64,000 nt of DNA from Micropruina glycogenica (lineage in GTDB: Bacteria; Actinomycetota; Actinomycetes; Propionibacteriales; Propionibacteriaceae), in NCBI RefSeq assembly GCF_039524395.1, contig NZ_BAAAGO010000016.1. One strand, written 5' to 3'. The notes under the pieces are model-generated. The model saw nothing but the letters and a program-made list of their open reading frames with translations. It ran no database searches and was not told the DNA's origin. Both the position numbers and the translations under genes were made by a program. Below are positions 41,063 through 49,467 of the stretch, piece by piece; within the stretch, counting starts at the first letter, position 1, and each line of letters starts with the position of its first letter.

Positions 41063-41917
41063 TCAACTGGCGAACGTGTTGCATTGGTTCGGGTCACCGG
41101 AGTTGAACCCCCTGGCGAGCCAGTTCTGCCGTTGCGCTGCGGAACCGTGGGTCCACGACTCGCGATCGACCCGTCCTGTGCTCTGTTGCTGAATACGGTC
41201 GTCGCCCACCGCGCTCGCCGCATCGGCCGCTCGCTGCAGGTCATCGACGGTGATGGCCGCGATGGGCGAGTTGGGGTCTTTGGTGGCGTTCTTCATCCAC
41301 ACCCCGGCGTAGCAGTCGGCCTGCAGTTCGAGCTTCACCTGCGGCGAGTTGGCGCCGGTCTGATTGCCCGCGCGCTGCACCTGGCCGAGCACCCCGGTGA
41401 GGTTCGAGATGTGGTGCCCATACTCGTGGGCGATCACGTAGGCCTCGGCGGCGTCCCCGCCCTGGGCGCCCAGCTGGCTGGTGAGCTGGTCGAAGAAGCC
41501 GGTGTCGAGGTACACGATGCGGTCGCTGGGGCAATAGAACGGGCCCACCGCCGAGGTGGCGGTGCCGCAGGCCGTGCTGACCTGGCCGGTGAAGATGTGC
41601 GTGGTGGTGGGCTGGTAGCCCGACAGGGCCTGGCTCCAGTAACTCTGAATCGAGTTGGTGTAGGCCACGAACCGGCAGTCGCGGTTGGCGTCAATGTCGG
41701 CACCGGTCTTGCATTGGGCGTAGTCGTCGGTGGACTGCTGCGGCCCGGCTGCGGTACCCCCGACCAGCGCCCCCGGATCGAAGCCCAGAAACATCGCCAG
41801 CAGCACGATGATGATGCCCCCGATGCCGCCGACGGCCATCTTGCCGCCCGCGCCACCCCCGCCCGAGCTGCTGGTGACCTGCGAGCTGTCGAGCCTCGCC
41901 GAGTCTTTGTACTGCAC
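41063..41917 (-). CDS. Neutral zinc metallopeptidase (YpfJ family)
   Basis: 284 aa from the GTG at 41917 with GGAGGA upstream. A Gly-rich linker precedes one membrane helix (MAVGGIGGIIIVLLAMFLGF, about residues 27-46). The extracytoplasmic peptidase-like domain has FYCPSDRIVYLDTGFFDQL and the zinc motif VIAHEYGHHISN (HExxH), then LELQADCYAGVW with the third-ligand region. Substrates of this family are unknown. Length and layout match YpfJ/KPN_02809-type proteins. Confidence 0.92.
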   Translation of the reverse strand: MQYKDSARLDSSQVTSSSGGGGAGGKMAVGGIGGIIIVLLAMFLGFDPGALVGGTAAGPQQSTDDYAQCKTGADIDANRDCRFVAYTNSIQSYWSQALSGYQPTTTHIFTGQVSTACGTATSAVGPFYCPSDRIVYLDTGFFDQLTSQLGAQGGDAAEAYVIAHEYGHHISNLTGVLGQVQRAGNQTGANSPQVKLELQADCYAGVWMKNATKDPNSPIAAITVDDLQRAADAASAVGDDRIQQQSTGRVDRESWTHGSAAQRQNWLARGFNSGDPNQCNTFAS

Positions 41918-42033
41918 CGCATCCTCCGTCGCACGTGTGCCTGCGGGGAGTCTACTGGTGCCTGCCCAACGCACCACAGGGACGGCCGGGGAGTCGGTTT
42001 GGAACGCTTACACCCCTCGGCCATCATGGGCAG

Positions 42034-42762
42034 ATGCAGATCGTCGGCGTCGTCGTCGCGGGAGGGCCGGGCGTCTTCGTCCGGCCGCTCGTGCACGGCA
42101 CCGACCCGCACCGTCTGGCGTGGGAACTGGGGTACCGCATCGTCCGGCCACTGTCGGCGACCGGTATGGGCGACGACCTGACCCTCACCGTGCAGGTGTC
42201 GGCGCATGGACGCCCCGTGACCGAGCGCGGTTCGCAGCGGCGGCGGGCGCTCGACCCCGACCTCACCGAGGAAGAGATCGGCACGCCACTGGTGCGGCAG
42301 CGGCTGGCCGCCTACTCGATCGTGCTGAGCGATCGGGGGCTGCTGGCCACCGAGTTCTCTGAGCGCACGGCCGTGCCGGGCTCGTGGGGGCTGCCGGGCG
42401 GCGGCATCGACGCCGGCGAGAACCCCAGCCAGGCGGTGATTCGTGAGGCCGTCGAAGAGACCGGGCAACACATCGAGATCGCGCACCTGCTCGACATTCA
42501 AACCGATCACTGGATCGGACGCTCCCCCGCCGGCGTGATCGAGGACTTTCACGCCGTCCGCATCATCTACGCCGCGACCTGCCCCGCGCCGACCGATCCG
42601 GTGGTGCACGACGTGGGCGGCACAACGGCGTCCACCCGCTGGGTGCCGCTGCACGCCTGGCAGCGCATGCACTGGGCGGCAGGCACCCGGGCCCTGCTCG
42701 ACCGGCATCTGGTACGCCTGGCGATGGAGTTGGGCTACCGACGGCGTTGGGCCACCGGCTAG
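42034..42762 (+). CDS. Nudix hydrolase
   Basis: 242 aa from the ATG at 42034. The Nudix box is GGGIDAGENPSQAVIREAVEETG near residue 127 (only the central signature residues GIDAGE and REAVEE matter). A 95-residue N-terminal domain (WELGYRIVRPLSATGMG) precedes it, rare in small Nudix enzymes. The substrate is unknown. Divergent from the metallopeptidase gene and followed by a repeat array. Confidence 0.88.
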   Translation: MQIVGVVVAGGPGVFVRPLVHGTDPHRLAWELGYRIVRPLSATGMGDDLTLTVQVSAHGRPVTERGSQRRRALDPDLTEEEIGTPLVRQRLAAYSIVLSDRGLLATEFSERTAVPGSWGLPGGGIDAGENPSQAVIREAVEETGQHIEIAHLLDIQTDHWIGRSPAGVIEDFHAVRIIYAATCPAPTDPVVHDVGGTTASTRWVPLHAWQRMHWAAGTRALLDRHLVRLAMELGYRRRWATG

Positions 42763-42765
42763 TTC

Positions 42766-42970
42766 GGGGACGGTTCTCCAACCAGTCAGGGGACGGTTCT
42801 CCAACCAGTCAGGGGACGGTTCTCCAACCAGTCAGGGGACGGTTCTCCAACCGCTCTCCCATTTCGCTGATAGCCCGCCGACAAGGATATTTGCGAAGAT
42901 CCGCGCGGTTGGGGGACGGTTCTCCAACCAGTCAAAGAACCGTCCCCTCACTTGTTGGGGAACCGTCCCC
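42766..42970 (+). repeat. 23-bp repeat array, forward units then inverse units
   Basis: Four forward units with exact 23-bp spacing (A of GGGACGG at 42770, 42793, 42816, 42839), a 60-bp unique stretch, then one more forward unit at about 42911-42928 and two inverse GAACCGTCCCC copies at about 42937-42950 and 42959-42970. Lies between convergent Nudix and Bax-inhibitor-like genes. Confidence 0.95.
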
Positions 42971-43012
42971 GACGGCCGCAATCCCGTCCATCCGCCCCAG
43001 CACAGCAAAGCG

Positions 43013-43034
43013 CCGCGAACCCGAAGGTTCGCGG
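43013..43034 (-). terminator. Tetraloop terminator of the Bax-inhibitor-like gene
   Basis: CCGCGAACC (43013-43021), CGAA, GGTTCGCGG (43026-43034). On the minus strand this is a 9-bp stem with a TTCG tetraloop 17 bases past the stop, followed by CGCTTTGC. Confidence 0.75.
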
Positions 43035-43050
43035 GCTCGGCTTGCGTTGA

Positions 43051-43887
43051 TCAGTTGGAGCGGAAGTACGACAGCAGTCGCAGCATCTCGATGTAGAGCC
43101 ACACCAGCGTGACGGTGAGGCCGAAGGCCGCACGCCACGACTCGGACGCGGGCGCCTGCATCGCGATGCCCTGTTCGATGTAGTCGAAGTCGAGAATCAG
43201 GTTGAACACCGCCAACCCGACGCCCAGCGCCGAGATGAGCAGCAGCAACGCCATGTTGCCGTGCCCGAACAGGAAGTTGATGCCGAACAGCGACAGCACG
43301 AAGTTCACCAGCAGCACACCCGCGTAGGCCAGCGTGCCGATCATGACCATCTTGCGGAACTTGTTGGTCACCCGAATGCGGAAGAACTTGTACGCCCCGA
43401 GTGTGGCGGCCGAAGCCACGACGGTGGCGAGCACGGCGGCCGGAACGATGCCGTTCCACAACGACTCATACAGCTTGCTGACCGCGCCGATGAAGATGCC
43501 CTCGACTGCGGCGTACACCAGCACGGCACCGGGGTTGATCACCCGGCGGGCCGCCACGACCATGACGGTCACGAAGCCCGCGATCGCGCTGATGATCATG
43601 CCTGCCATCAAGAATCGGGCCGGCATGAACATGAAGGTCAGAGCGGCAACGCCGATGACGGTGCCGAGCGTGATCGCCGACTTGGTGATCACGTCGTCGA
43701 TGGTCATCACGCCACCGGTCTGAACCGGCTGCTGCGGCGCGTACTGACCGGGCTGCTGGTAGCCCTGTTGCGGGAACTGCTGGCCGGGCTGCTGGTAGCC
43801 GTAGGGCTGCTGGAACCCGCCCTGGGCGGGCTGCTGTTGCGGTGTGAAAGCGTCCGGCCTCGAAAGTACGGGGTTGGAGCTGCGCAT
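43051..43887 (-). CDS. Bax inhibitor-1/YccA family membrane protein
   Basis: 278 aa from the ATG at 43887 with AAGGAGGA upstream. The first 60 residues are rich in Gln, Pro and Gly (QQQPAQGGFQQPYGYQQPGQ). Seven membrane helices follow, with ESLWNGIVPAAVLATVVASA and the conserved end LILDFDYIEQGIAMQAPASE and SWRAAFGLTVTLVWLYIEML. The family includes pH-sensitive calcium leak proteins; in bacteria YccA modulates FtsH. The disordered Gln/Pro tail is common in actinobacterial members. Confidence 0.92.
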   Translation of the reverse strand: MRSSNPVLSRPDAFTPQQQPAQGGFQQPYGYQQPGQQFPQQGYQQPGQYAPQQPVQTGGVMTIDDVITKSAITLGTVIGVAALTFMFMPARFLMAGMIISAIAGFVTVMVVAARRVINPGAVLVYAAVEGIFIGAVSKLYESLWNGIVPAAVLATVVASAATLGAYKFFRIRVTNKFRKMVMIGTLAYAGVLLVNFVLSLFGINFLFGHGNMALLLLISALGVGLAVFNLILDFDYIEQGIAMQAPASESWRAAFGLTVTLVWLYIEMLRLLSYFRSN

Positions 43888-44124
43888 AGTGTTTCTCGTC
43901 CTCCTTGTGGATTTCATATCCATAGTAGGGAACGCGTAAAGCGGCTGAAAGCTTCCGCACCCTGAGCCGTCCCGGGTGTCGTGGGCACTGCCTTGAACGC
44001 GCCGTCCCTCGGCGGGCATCCAGCCGGCTCTCACGATGCCCTTGGACGTTGGAGTGCGGCCCGGCAGCATGTCGTCCCGAGCGGGGCGCCATGGGATTGA
44101 CCGCAGCGACGCACCTACTCTGTG

Positions 44125-44198
44125 TGCCCCCGGCGGGAATCGAACCCGCACTAGGGCGGGTTTAAGCCGCCTGCCTCTGCCGATTGGGCTACGGGGGC
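44125..44198 (-). tRNA. tRNA with UAA anticodon, class I size (tRNA-Leu-like)
   Basis: 74-nt cloverleaf on the minus strand. Acceptor GCCCCCG/CGGGGGC, D arm GCC/GGC with GG in the loop, anticodon stem GGCGG/CCGCC with loop CTTAAAC (anticodon TAA), 5-base variable region CTAGT, T arm GCGGG-TTCGATT-CCCGC, discriminator A, no encoded CCA. The anticodon reads the leucine codon UUA, but normal bacterial tRNA-Leu is class II with a long variable arm. I recall similar short tRNAs in other Actinobacteria. All stems are intact, so it is not obviously a decayed gene. Confidence 0.85.
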
Positions 44199-44222
44199 AC
44201 GTGCCGAGAAGTCTACGGGTGG

Positions 44223-45143
44223 TCAGCCGTGCAGCAGACCCAAGGCGATGCCGTCCAGAATGTCGGACTCGCTGATCGTCAGGTCGACCGGCATGCGGGC
44301 GCCGATTCGAGCGGCGATAAGGGCGCCGGCGCAGATCACGTCCGCACGCTTGGGGTGCATGGACGGCAGGGCCTTCACCTGCTCGACGGTCGAGGTCAGC
44401 AGGTCGTGGGTGAGCGCGTGCAGCTCGACTCGACTCATGGACGACCCGTGTACCTTCGTCCGGTCGTAGGCGGGCAACCGCTGGTTGAGCGCCGACAGCG
44501 AGGTGGCCGTGCCGCCGACGCCGATCCAGGTGGCGATGCTGTCGAAGTCGACGCCCGAGCCGTCGAGAAGGGAGTCGATGTAGGCAGACGCCGCGTTGAC
44601 CTGTTCGGTGGTGGGCGGATCGCCGGCCAAGAATCGCTCGCGCACGCGGACACTGCCGATGTCGAGCGAGAGCCCGTGGTCGATGTGCGGCGCCGCTCCC
44701 CCGCTGCCCACGATCAGTTCGGTCGAACCGCCGCCGATGTCGATCACCAGCACCGGTGCGGCAACGTCGGGCAGTGCGGTGAGCGCTCCGGTGAATGAGA
44801 GCCGGGCCTCTTCGTCGCCGCTGATGATCGCGGCTTCGACGCCGAGCCGCTCGCGGGCTCCGGCGAAGAACTCGTCCCGGTTGGACGCGTCCCGCGCCGC
44901 CGAGGTGGCGACCAGGCGCACGCGGTCGACGCCCAACTGGGCGATCACATCGGCGTACTCGGCGAAGGCGTCCAAGGTGCGGGCCAGGGCGTCGGGGTGA
45001 AACCGGCCGGTGGCGTCCACACCCTGGCCGAGCCGGGTGAGAATCAGCCGGCGGTCGAGGTCGACCAGCCGACCCTCGTCCCCGGCTTCGGCGACCAGCA
45101 GCCGCACCGAGTTGGTTCCACAGTCGATCGCCGCAACCCTCAT
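44223..45143 (-). CDS. ppx: Ppx/GppA family exopolyphosphatase
   Basis: 306 aa from the ATG at 45143. The ASKHA-fold phosphate loops are AAIDCGTNSVRLLVAE (residues about 4-19) and LVIDIGGGSTELIVGS (near 135). EFFAGARERLGVEAAIISGD and EARLSFTG lie between. It hydrolyses polyphosphate or pppGpp. At 306 aa it is the short actinobacterial two-domain form. ATGA overlap with the DUF501 gene marks it as last gene of the eno-ftsB-DUF501-ppx operon. Confidence 0.94.
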   Translation of the reverse strand: MRVAAIDCGTNSVRLLVAEAGDEGRLVDLDRRLILTRLGQGVDATGRFHPDALARTLDAFAEYADVIAQLGVDRVRLVATSAARDASNRDEFFAGARERLGVEAAIISGDEEARLSFTGALTALPDVAAPVLVIDIGGGSTELIVGSGGAAPHIDHGLSLDIGSVRVRERFLAGDPPTTEQVNAASAYIDSLLDGSGVDFDSIATWIGVGGTATSLSALNQRLPAYDRTKVHGSSMSRVELHALTHDLLTSTVEQVKALPSMHPKRADVICAGALIAARIGARMPVDLTISESDILDGIALGLLHG

Positions 45144-45640
45144 CGCTCCCCCAGACATTGGCCGAACGGAAAATCGCGCAACTTGGCGACGGCCTCGTCG
45201 CCGAGGGGGTTGACCCCCGGGCCCGCGGCCAGCGCGTGGGCCACCAGCACGTGCAGGCACTTGACCCGCGTGGGCATGCCGCCGGCGCTCACGTGGTCGA
45301 TCTCGGGCACCACACCCAGCGCCCGCCGCTCGGCCAGATAGGACTCGTGTGCCTGACGGTACTGCTCGGCCAAGGGCTCGTCGTCGGCCAGACGGGCCGT
45401 CATCTCGGTCATCACCCCTTGTGCTTCAAGGGTCGAGGCGCCGGCGACGGCCAGGGGGCACGTGAGGTAGTAGAGCGTCGGAAACGGGGTGCCGTCGGGT
45501 AGGCGCGGTTCGGTGACCACCACACCCGGGTGACCGTCGGCGCACCGCCAGGCAACCCGCACCAGGCCGCGGGGCAGGCGTCCGAGTTGCTGCTCGATGG
45601 TGGCGAGGTCGATCTGGTCGATCACGGACGGGCTGGGCAC
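45140..45640 (-). CDS. DUF501 domain-containing protein
   Basis: 166 aa. LGRLPRGLVRVAWRCADGHP, VVTEPRLPDGTPFPTLYYLT, HVSAGGMPTRVKCLHVLVAH and NPLGDEAVAKL match DUF501, an actinobacterial protein always found between ftsB/divIC and ppx. Function unknown. Its conserved place points to cell division or phosphate metabolism. A 200-bp spacer carrying a repeat array separates it from ftsB, unusual within this operon. Confidence 0.92.
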   Translation of the reverse strand: MPSPSVIDQIDLATIEQQLGRLPRGLVRVAWRCADGHPGVVVTEPRLPDGTPFPTLYYLTCPLAVAGASTLEAQGVMTEMTARLADDEPLAEQYRQAHESYLAERRALGVVPEIDHVSAGGMPTRVKCLHVLVAHALAAGPGVNPLGDEAVAKLRDFPFGQCLGER

Positions 45641-45687
45641 CCGTTCATTCTGCCCGGCCCGGCGCCCGGCGGTCGACGCGACTGCTT

Positions 45688-45838
45688 GGGGACGGTTCGC
45701 GAGACGGTTGCGGGACGGTTCTCAAGACGTTGGAGAACCGTGCCCTCACTGGTTGGAGAACCGTCCCCTCACCGGTTGGAGAACCGTCCCCTTACCGGTT
45801 GGAGAACCGTCCCCTTACCGGTTGGAGAACCGTCCCCG
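45688..45838 (-). repeat. 23-bp repeat array inside the eno-ppx operon
   Basis: Two degenerate forward cores (GGGGACGGTTC at 45688, GGGACGGTTCTC at about 45712) are followed by five inverse units with 23-bp spacing (GGTTGGAGAACCGTCCCC at 45751, 45774, 45797, 45820; a variant at 45729). It lies between ftsB and the DUF501 gene, both minus strand. A transcript through it can fold into a long hairpin. Confidence 0.94.
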
Positions 45839-45840
45839 GC

Positions 45841-46413
45841 CTAGCGGCCGACGCCGCGTTCGGGGTTGTCGGCGGTTTGCACCGAACCCCAGAGCCGGTC
45901 GAACCACATTTCGGAATGTTCACCCGGGGGCAGTTCGGTCTGTGAATCGAGGACGACCCCGGTACCGAGCGGTTTGCCGTCGGGGCCGATCACCTTGAAG
46001 CCCTTCTCACCCGGCAGCAGCCAGCCGAGCCGGTCGCGGGCCTGCGCCTTCACGAACGCGGGGTCGTTCCAGCGGTTCAACTCGTCTTGCAAGTCGCTGA
46101 TCTGCGCCGTGCGCTGCGCGATCTGCTGCTGCGCCTCGCCGAGGTCGCGCTGCTGTTCGAGATAGATGCGCAACGAGTTGGCGTACGACAGGGTCAGGAT
46201 CACCAGCACGCTGAACACCGCCAACGCCCGCCGCGTGAGCGCGAACCGGGTGGGCAGCGCAGGCAGCCGGCGGCGGGTCTTCGGGGCGTCGTCCACCGCC
46301 TGCGCCGACGGCGTGCTCACCGACTTGGGCGTGGACGCACGCGAGCCGGCCCGGGTGCGCGAAGTGCGTCCCGGGCCGGCTGTTGACGTGCGCGGCCGCT
46401 TGTCGCGAGCCAT
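45841..46413 (-). CDS. FtsB/DivIC family septum formation protein
   Basis: 190 aa. A basic Ser/Thr-rich cytoplasmic N-terminus (about 65 residues) precedes one membrane helix (RALAVFSVLVILTLSYANSL). A periplasmic coiled coil follows (IYLEQQRDLGEAQQQIAQRT, AQISDLQDELNRWNDPAFVK) and the GWLLPGEKGFKVIG motif typical of DivIC/FtsB. It is part of the FtsQ-FtsL-FtsB divisome complex. 33 bases downstream of eno; the stop is 3 bases from a repeat array. Confidence 0.92.
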   Translation of the reverse strand: MARDKRPRTSTAGPGRTSRTRAGSRASTPKSVSTPSAQAVDDAPKTRRRLPALPTRFALTRRALAVFSVLVILTLSYANSLRIYLEQQRDLGEAQQQIAQRTAQISDLQDELNRWNDPAFVKAQARDRLGWLLPGEKGFKVIGPDGKPLGTGVVLDSQTELPPGEHSEMWFDRLWGSVQTADNPERGVGR

Positions 46414-46446
46414 CAGAGGAGACCAATCATCCCCATCAGCTTAGGC

Positions 46447-47733
46447 TCAGTTGGTGCTGAACCTGGGGAAGGCGGACGCTCCGGCGTAGCGTGCCGCGTC
46501 TTCGAGGTCTTCTTCGATGCGCAGCAGCTGGTTGTACTTGGCCACCCGCTCGGTACGCGCCGGGGCACCCGACTTGATCTGACCGCAGCCCAGGGCGACG
46601 GCCAGGTCGGCGATCGTGGTGTCTTCGGTCTCGCCCGAACGGTGGCTCATCATGCTGCTGAACCCGGCCCGGTGCGCCATGGTGACCGCGTCGATGGTCT
46701 CGGTGAGCGAACCGATCTGGTTCACCTTGACCAGCAGCGCGTTGGCCGCCTTGGTGTCGATGCCCTTCTTGAGCCGCTCGACGTTGGTGACGAACAGGTC
46801 GTCGCCGACGATCTGTACCTTGCCGCCCAGTTCGGCGGTCATCTTGGTCCAACCGTCCCAGTCGTCTTCGTTCAGCGGATCCTCGATCGAGACCAGCGGG
46901 TAGTTGGCGACCAGGTCGGCGTAATAGGCGACCATGTCGTCGGCGCTGGTCGACTTGCCCTCGAAGTTGTAGGTGCCGTCTTCGTTGTAGAACTCGGACG
47001 CCGCCACGTCGAGCGCGAGCGCCACGTCGGTACCGGGGGTGAAGCCCGCGTTGCCGATCGCCTCGACGATCAGGTCGAGCGCCTCTCGGTTGCTGTCGAG
47101 GTTGGGAGCGAAGCCGCCCTCGTCACCCAGGCCGGTGGCCAGACCACGGCCCTTCAGCACCGCCTTGAGCGCGTGGTACACGCCGGCGCCCATCTCGAGG
47201 GCCTCGGCGAAGGTGGAGGCGCCGATCGGGGCGATCATGAACTCTTGAATGTCGACGTTGCTGTCGGCGTGCGAGCCGCCGTTGAGAATGTTCATCATCG
47301 GTACCGGCAGCAGGTTCGCGGTCGGCCCGCCGATGTACTTGTAGAGGGGCAGTCCGGCCGACTCGGCGGCCGCGTGCGCGACGGCGAGCGACACGCCGAG
47401 AATCGCGTTGGCGCCCAGCTTGGACTTGTTGGGGGTGCCGTCGAGTTCGATCATGGCGTCGTCGACGGAGCGCTGCGCGGACGCGTCGAGGCCGATCACC
47501 TCGGCCGACAACTGCTGCTGCACATTCTCGACGGCCTTCAGCACGCCCTTGCCGCCGTAGCGGCCCTTGTCGTCGTCACGCAGTTCGGCGGCCTCGAAAG
47601 CCCCGGTGGACGCGCCCGACGGAACGGCGGCGCGTCCGTGCGAGTCGTCTTCGAGAATGACCTCGACCTCGACGGTGGGGTTGCCGCGCGAGTCGAGAAT
47701 CTCGCGGGCGTCGACGAATTCGATTGTTGCCAC
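46447..47733 (-). CDS. eno: Enolase
   Basis: 428 aa. Converts 2-phosphoglycerate to phosphoenolpyruvate in glycolysis. REILDSRGNPTVEVEV at the start, AVPSGASTGAFEAAEL, the metal ligands in DVAASEFYN, SIEDPLNEDD and VGDDLFVTN, the catalytic Lys in LLVKVNQIGSLTET and the SHRSGETEDT motif are all present. Length is normal. It heads the operon with ftsB, the DUF501 gene and ppx; the 246-bp upstream spacer should contain its promoter. Confidence 0.98.
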   Translation of the reverse strand: MATIEFVDAREILDSRGNPTVEVEVILEDDSHGRAAVPSGASTGAFEAAELRDDDKGRYGGKGVLKAVENVQQQLSAEVIGLDASAQRSVDDAMIELDGTPNKSKLGANAILGVSLAVAHAAAESAGLPLYKYIGGPTANLLPVPMMNILNGGSHADSNVDIQEFMIAPIGASTFAEALEMGAGVYHALKAVLKGRGLATGLGDEGGFAPNLDSNREALDLIVEAIGNAGFTPGTDVALALDVAASEFYNEDGTYNFEGKSTSADDMVAYYADLVANYPLVSIEDPLNEDDWDGWTKMTAELGGKVQIVGDDLFVTNVERLKKGIDTKAANALLVKVNQIGSLTETIDAVTMAHRAGFSSMMSHRSGETEDTTIADLAVALGCGQIKSGAPARTERVAKYNQLLRIEEDLEDAARYAGASAFPRFSTN

Positions 47734-47889
47734 GATGCGGTGCCTTTCGGGTGGTGTGGAAACGGTTTCGTCTTCACCCTAGCGGTCATCGTGCGTTGTG
47801 ACAGGCCTGCTTGCGGGTTCGTCCACGCTGCGGTGCAGAAGGGTTGCACGGCGTTCACCGTGGTGTCGGGGCCGGGTTACGAAATCTGC

Positions 47890-47941
47890 GCGCCAGTGAT
47901 CACCCACACGGCGTGTCGCGGCCGATCGCGCTCACTGGCGC
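47890..47941. terminator. Inverted repeat between mazG end and eno start
   Basis: GCGCCAGTGA (47890-47899) and TCACTGGCGC (47932-47941) are perfect inverse copies with a 32-base GC-rich centre. It is 39 bases past the mazG stop and may terminate it. Confidence 0.45.
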
Positions 47942-47979
47942 TCAGGTTTCGGACGAAAGCGGCGCACCGGGCGGATCGC

Positions 47980-48591
47980 TCAGCCCGCGGTCGACTCCGC
48001 CTGCACAATCCGCTGCTCCAGCCGGCGGACGGCCGCCCGGGTCGCCTGTTCGGCGTCGATGCCCTGGTCGTTCGCCTCGACGACCAGCGCGAGCATGCGC
48101 TCGCCGATGTCGGCCGCCGAGGCGTCGGTCGACACCGGCACCCCGTGCGAACCGGCGCGGGCCAGCACCTTGCCGGCCCGGGTGAGCGCCGACATGCGGT
48201 CGGGAATGCCGTCGAGGGCTGAGGTGCGGCCTTTCTCGGCTCGTTTGCGCTGCTCCCACGATGCGAGCAGGTCGTCGGGCACGTCGGCGTCGGCGAACAC
48301 GTACGGGTGCCGCGCGATCAGCTTGTCGGCGATGCCACGCGCCACGTCGTCGAGGGTGAACCGGCTCTGCTGGGCCGCGATCTCGGCGTGAAACACCACC
48401 TGCAACAGCAGGTCGCCGAGCTCTTCGGCCAGGGCGTCGTCCGACCCTTGCTCGATGGCTTCGACCACCTCGAGGGTCTCTTCGACCAGGTAGCCGACCA
48501 GCGACTCGTGGGTCTGCTCGGCGTCCCACGGGCATTCGCGGCGCAGCCGGTGCATCACCTCGACGAGGCGCTGCAGCTGTGCGGCCGGCAC
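47980..48591 (-). CDS. mazG: MazG family nucleotide pyrophosphohydrolase
   Basis: 203 aa from the GTG at 48591. The all-alpha NTP-PPase motif is CPWDAEQTHESLVGYLVEET with EALEV-type residues LEVVEAIEQGSDDALAEELG, then DLLLQVVFHAEIA, giving the EExxE and ExxD metal sites. It removes aberrant NTPs and lowers ppGpp-inducing alarm nucleotides. It represents one MazG domain plus a partial second half, shorter than E. coli MazG (263 aa). Starts 4 bases after the lipoprotein gene. Confidence 0.92.
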   Translation of the reverse strand: MPAAQLQRLVEVMHRLRRECPWDAEQTHESLVGYLVEETLEVVEAIEQGSDDALAEELGDLLLQVVFHAEIAAQQSRFTLDDVARGIADKLIARHPYVFADADVPDDLLASWEQRKRAEKGRTSALDGIPDRMSALTRAGKVLARAGSHGVPVSTDASAADIGERMLALVVEANDQGIDAEQATRAAVRRLEQRIVQAESTAG

Positions 48592-48595
48592 GGAC

Positions 48596-49126
48596 TCAGG
48601 CGGACGGCGTCGCGCTGGGCCAGGGCTGCGAGAGCTGGCCGCCGGACTGGTTGATCGACAGGGTGTCCAGCGCCCACGCCCCGTAGCGCGGGTTCACCTG
48701 GACGGGAATCTGCTGGGCCCGCGCGATGAACGCCTCGGCACCCACCTTGCTCAGCACCAGCGAGAGATCGGCGGCGTCGCGGGCGAAGGGTGCCGCGTTG
48801 GGATCGTCCAGAAACTTCGCGTAGCCGCTGATCTGGGTGTTGGCGGCGAGCGCCTCGACCTGGCCCTGAGGGGTGATCTCGATGGCCTGTTCCTTGGCGA
48901 TGATGCGGGCCAGCTCGCCACGAATCGCCATGGTCAGCACGGCGGTGTTCAGGTCGGCAATGGCGGCGTCTTCGCGGCCAACCGCGGTGACTGTGGTGTC
49001 GAGCGCCTTGGCGGTGATCGCGGTGCCGTTGACCGTGGCGGCCACCGTGCCGCTGGGTGTCGAACAGCCGACCAGGGTCAGCAGGCCGGCCACCAGGGCG
49101 GCCACCACCCAACGCATACGCTTCAT
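48596..49126 (-). CDS. SurA N-terminal-like lipoprotein
   Basis: 176 aa from the ATG at 49126 with GGGAG upstream. Signal MKRMRWVVAALVAGLLTLVG ends at lipobox LVGC. ATVNGTAITAKALD resembles the first strand-helix of SurA/trigger-factor-like chaperones (a VNGxxIT motif). The rest is helical (EALAANTQISGYAKFLDDPN) and ends in RYGAWALDTLSIN. No peptidyl-prolyl isomerase domain is present. Encoded just upstream of mazG, a place where Actinobacteria often carry this lipoprotein next to mfd. Confidence 0.82.
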   Translation of the reverse strand: MKRMRWVVAALVAGLLTLVGCSTPSGTVAATVNGTAITAKALDTTVTAVGREDAAIADLNTAVLTMAIRGELARIIAKEQAIEITPQGQVEALAANTQISGYAKFLDDPNAAPFARDAADLSLVLSKVGAEAFIARAQQIPVQVNPRYGAWALDTLSINQSGGQLSQPWPSATPSA

Positions 49127-49467
49127 CACAGGCTCCCTCGATACGTTCCGCAGCGATCCTAACCGTTCGGACGACGCGGTTCGGACGAACCAGCCCGCGC
49201 CTGCAGTGCAGCCTTCTCGGCAATCGCGCGCGCTCTCATGGTGCCGACCAGACTCTCGTGTTGCAGCCCGACAACGTGTCGGGTTTCCGACAAACGTGTG
49301 GCGTTGCTGAAAACGCCGCACGGAAGGCGATCAGCCGGTGACGCTCGTTCGGCGGTCGCCTGATCTGCATCCGTGATCTCGCCGGGCCGCACGAGATCGC
49401 GTCAGTCCGCACGAGATCCCGGCGTGCGCCGGGATGACTAAGCCGGCACACCGACACCGACCAACCG
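49127..49467. other. Spacer between mfd and the SurA-like gene
   Basis: 341 bp. It holds a CCCGACA-ACG-TGTCGGG hairpin followed by TTTCC (49267-49288) and a GATCCCGGCGTGCGCCGGGAT palindrome (about 49414-49434). The promoter for the lipoprotein-mazG unit should lie near 49140-49200. I see no ORF with support. Confidence 0.5.

Noticed and set aside
44100..44200. Integration site at the tRNA gene
   Set aside because: No integrase gene or direct repeat of the tRNA 3' end is found on either side.
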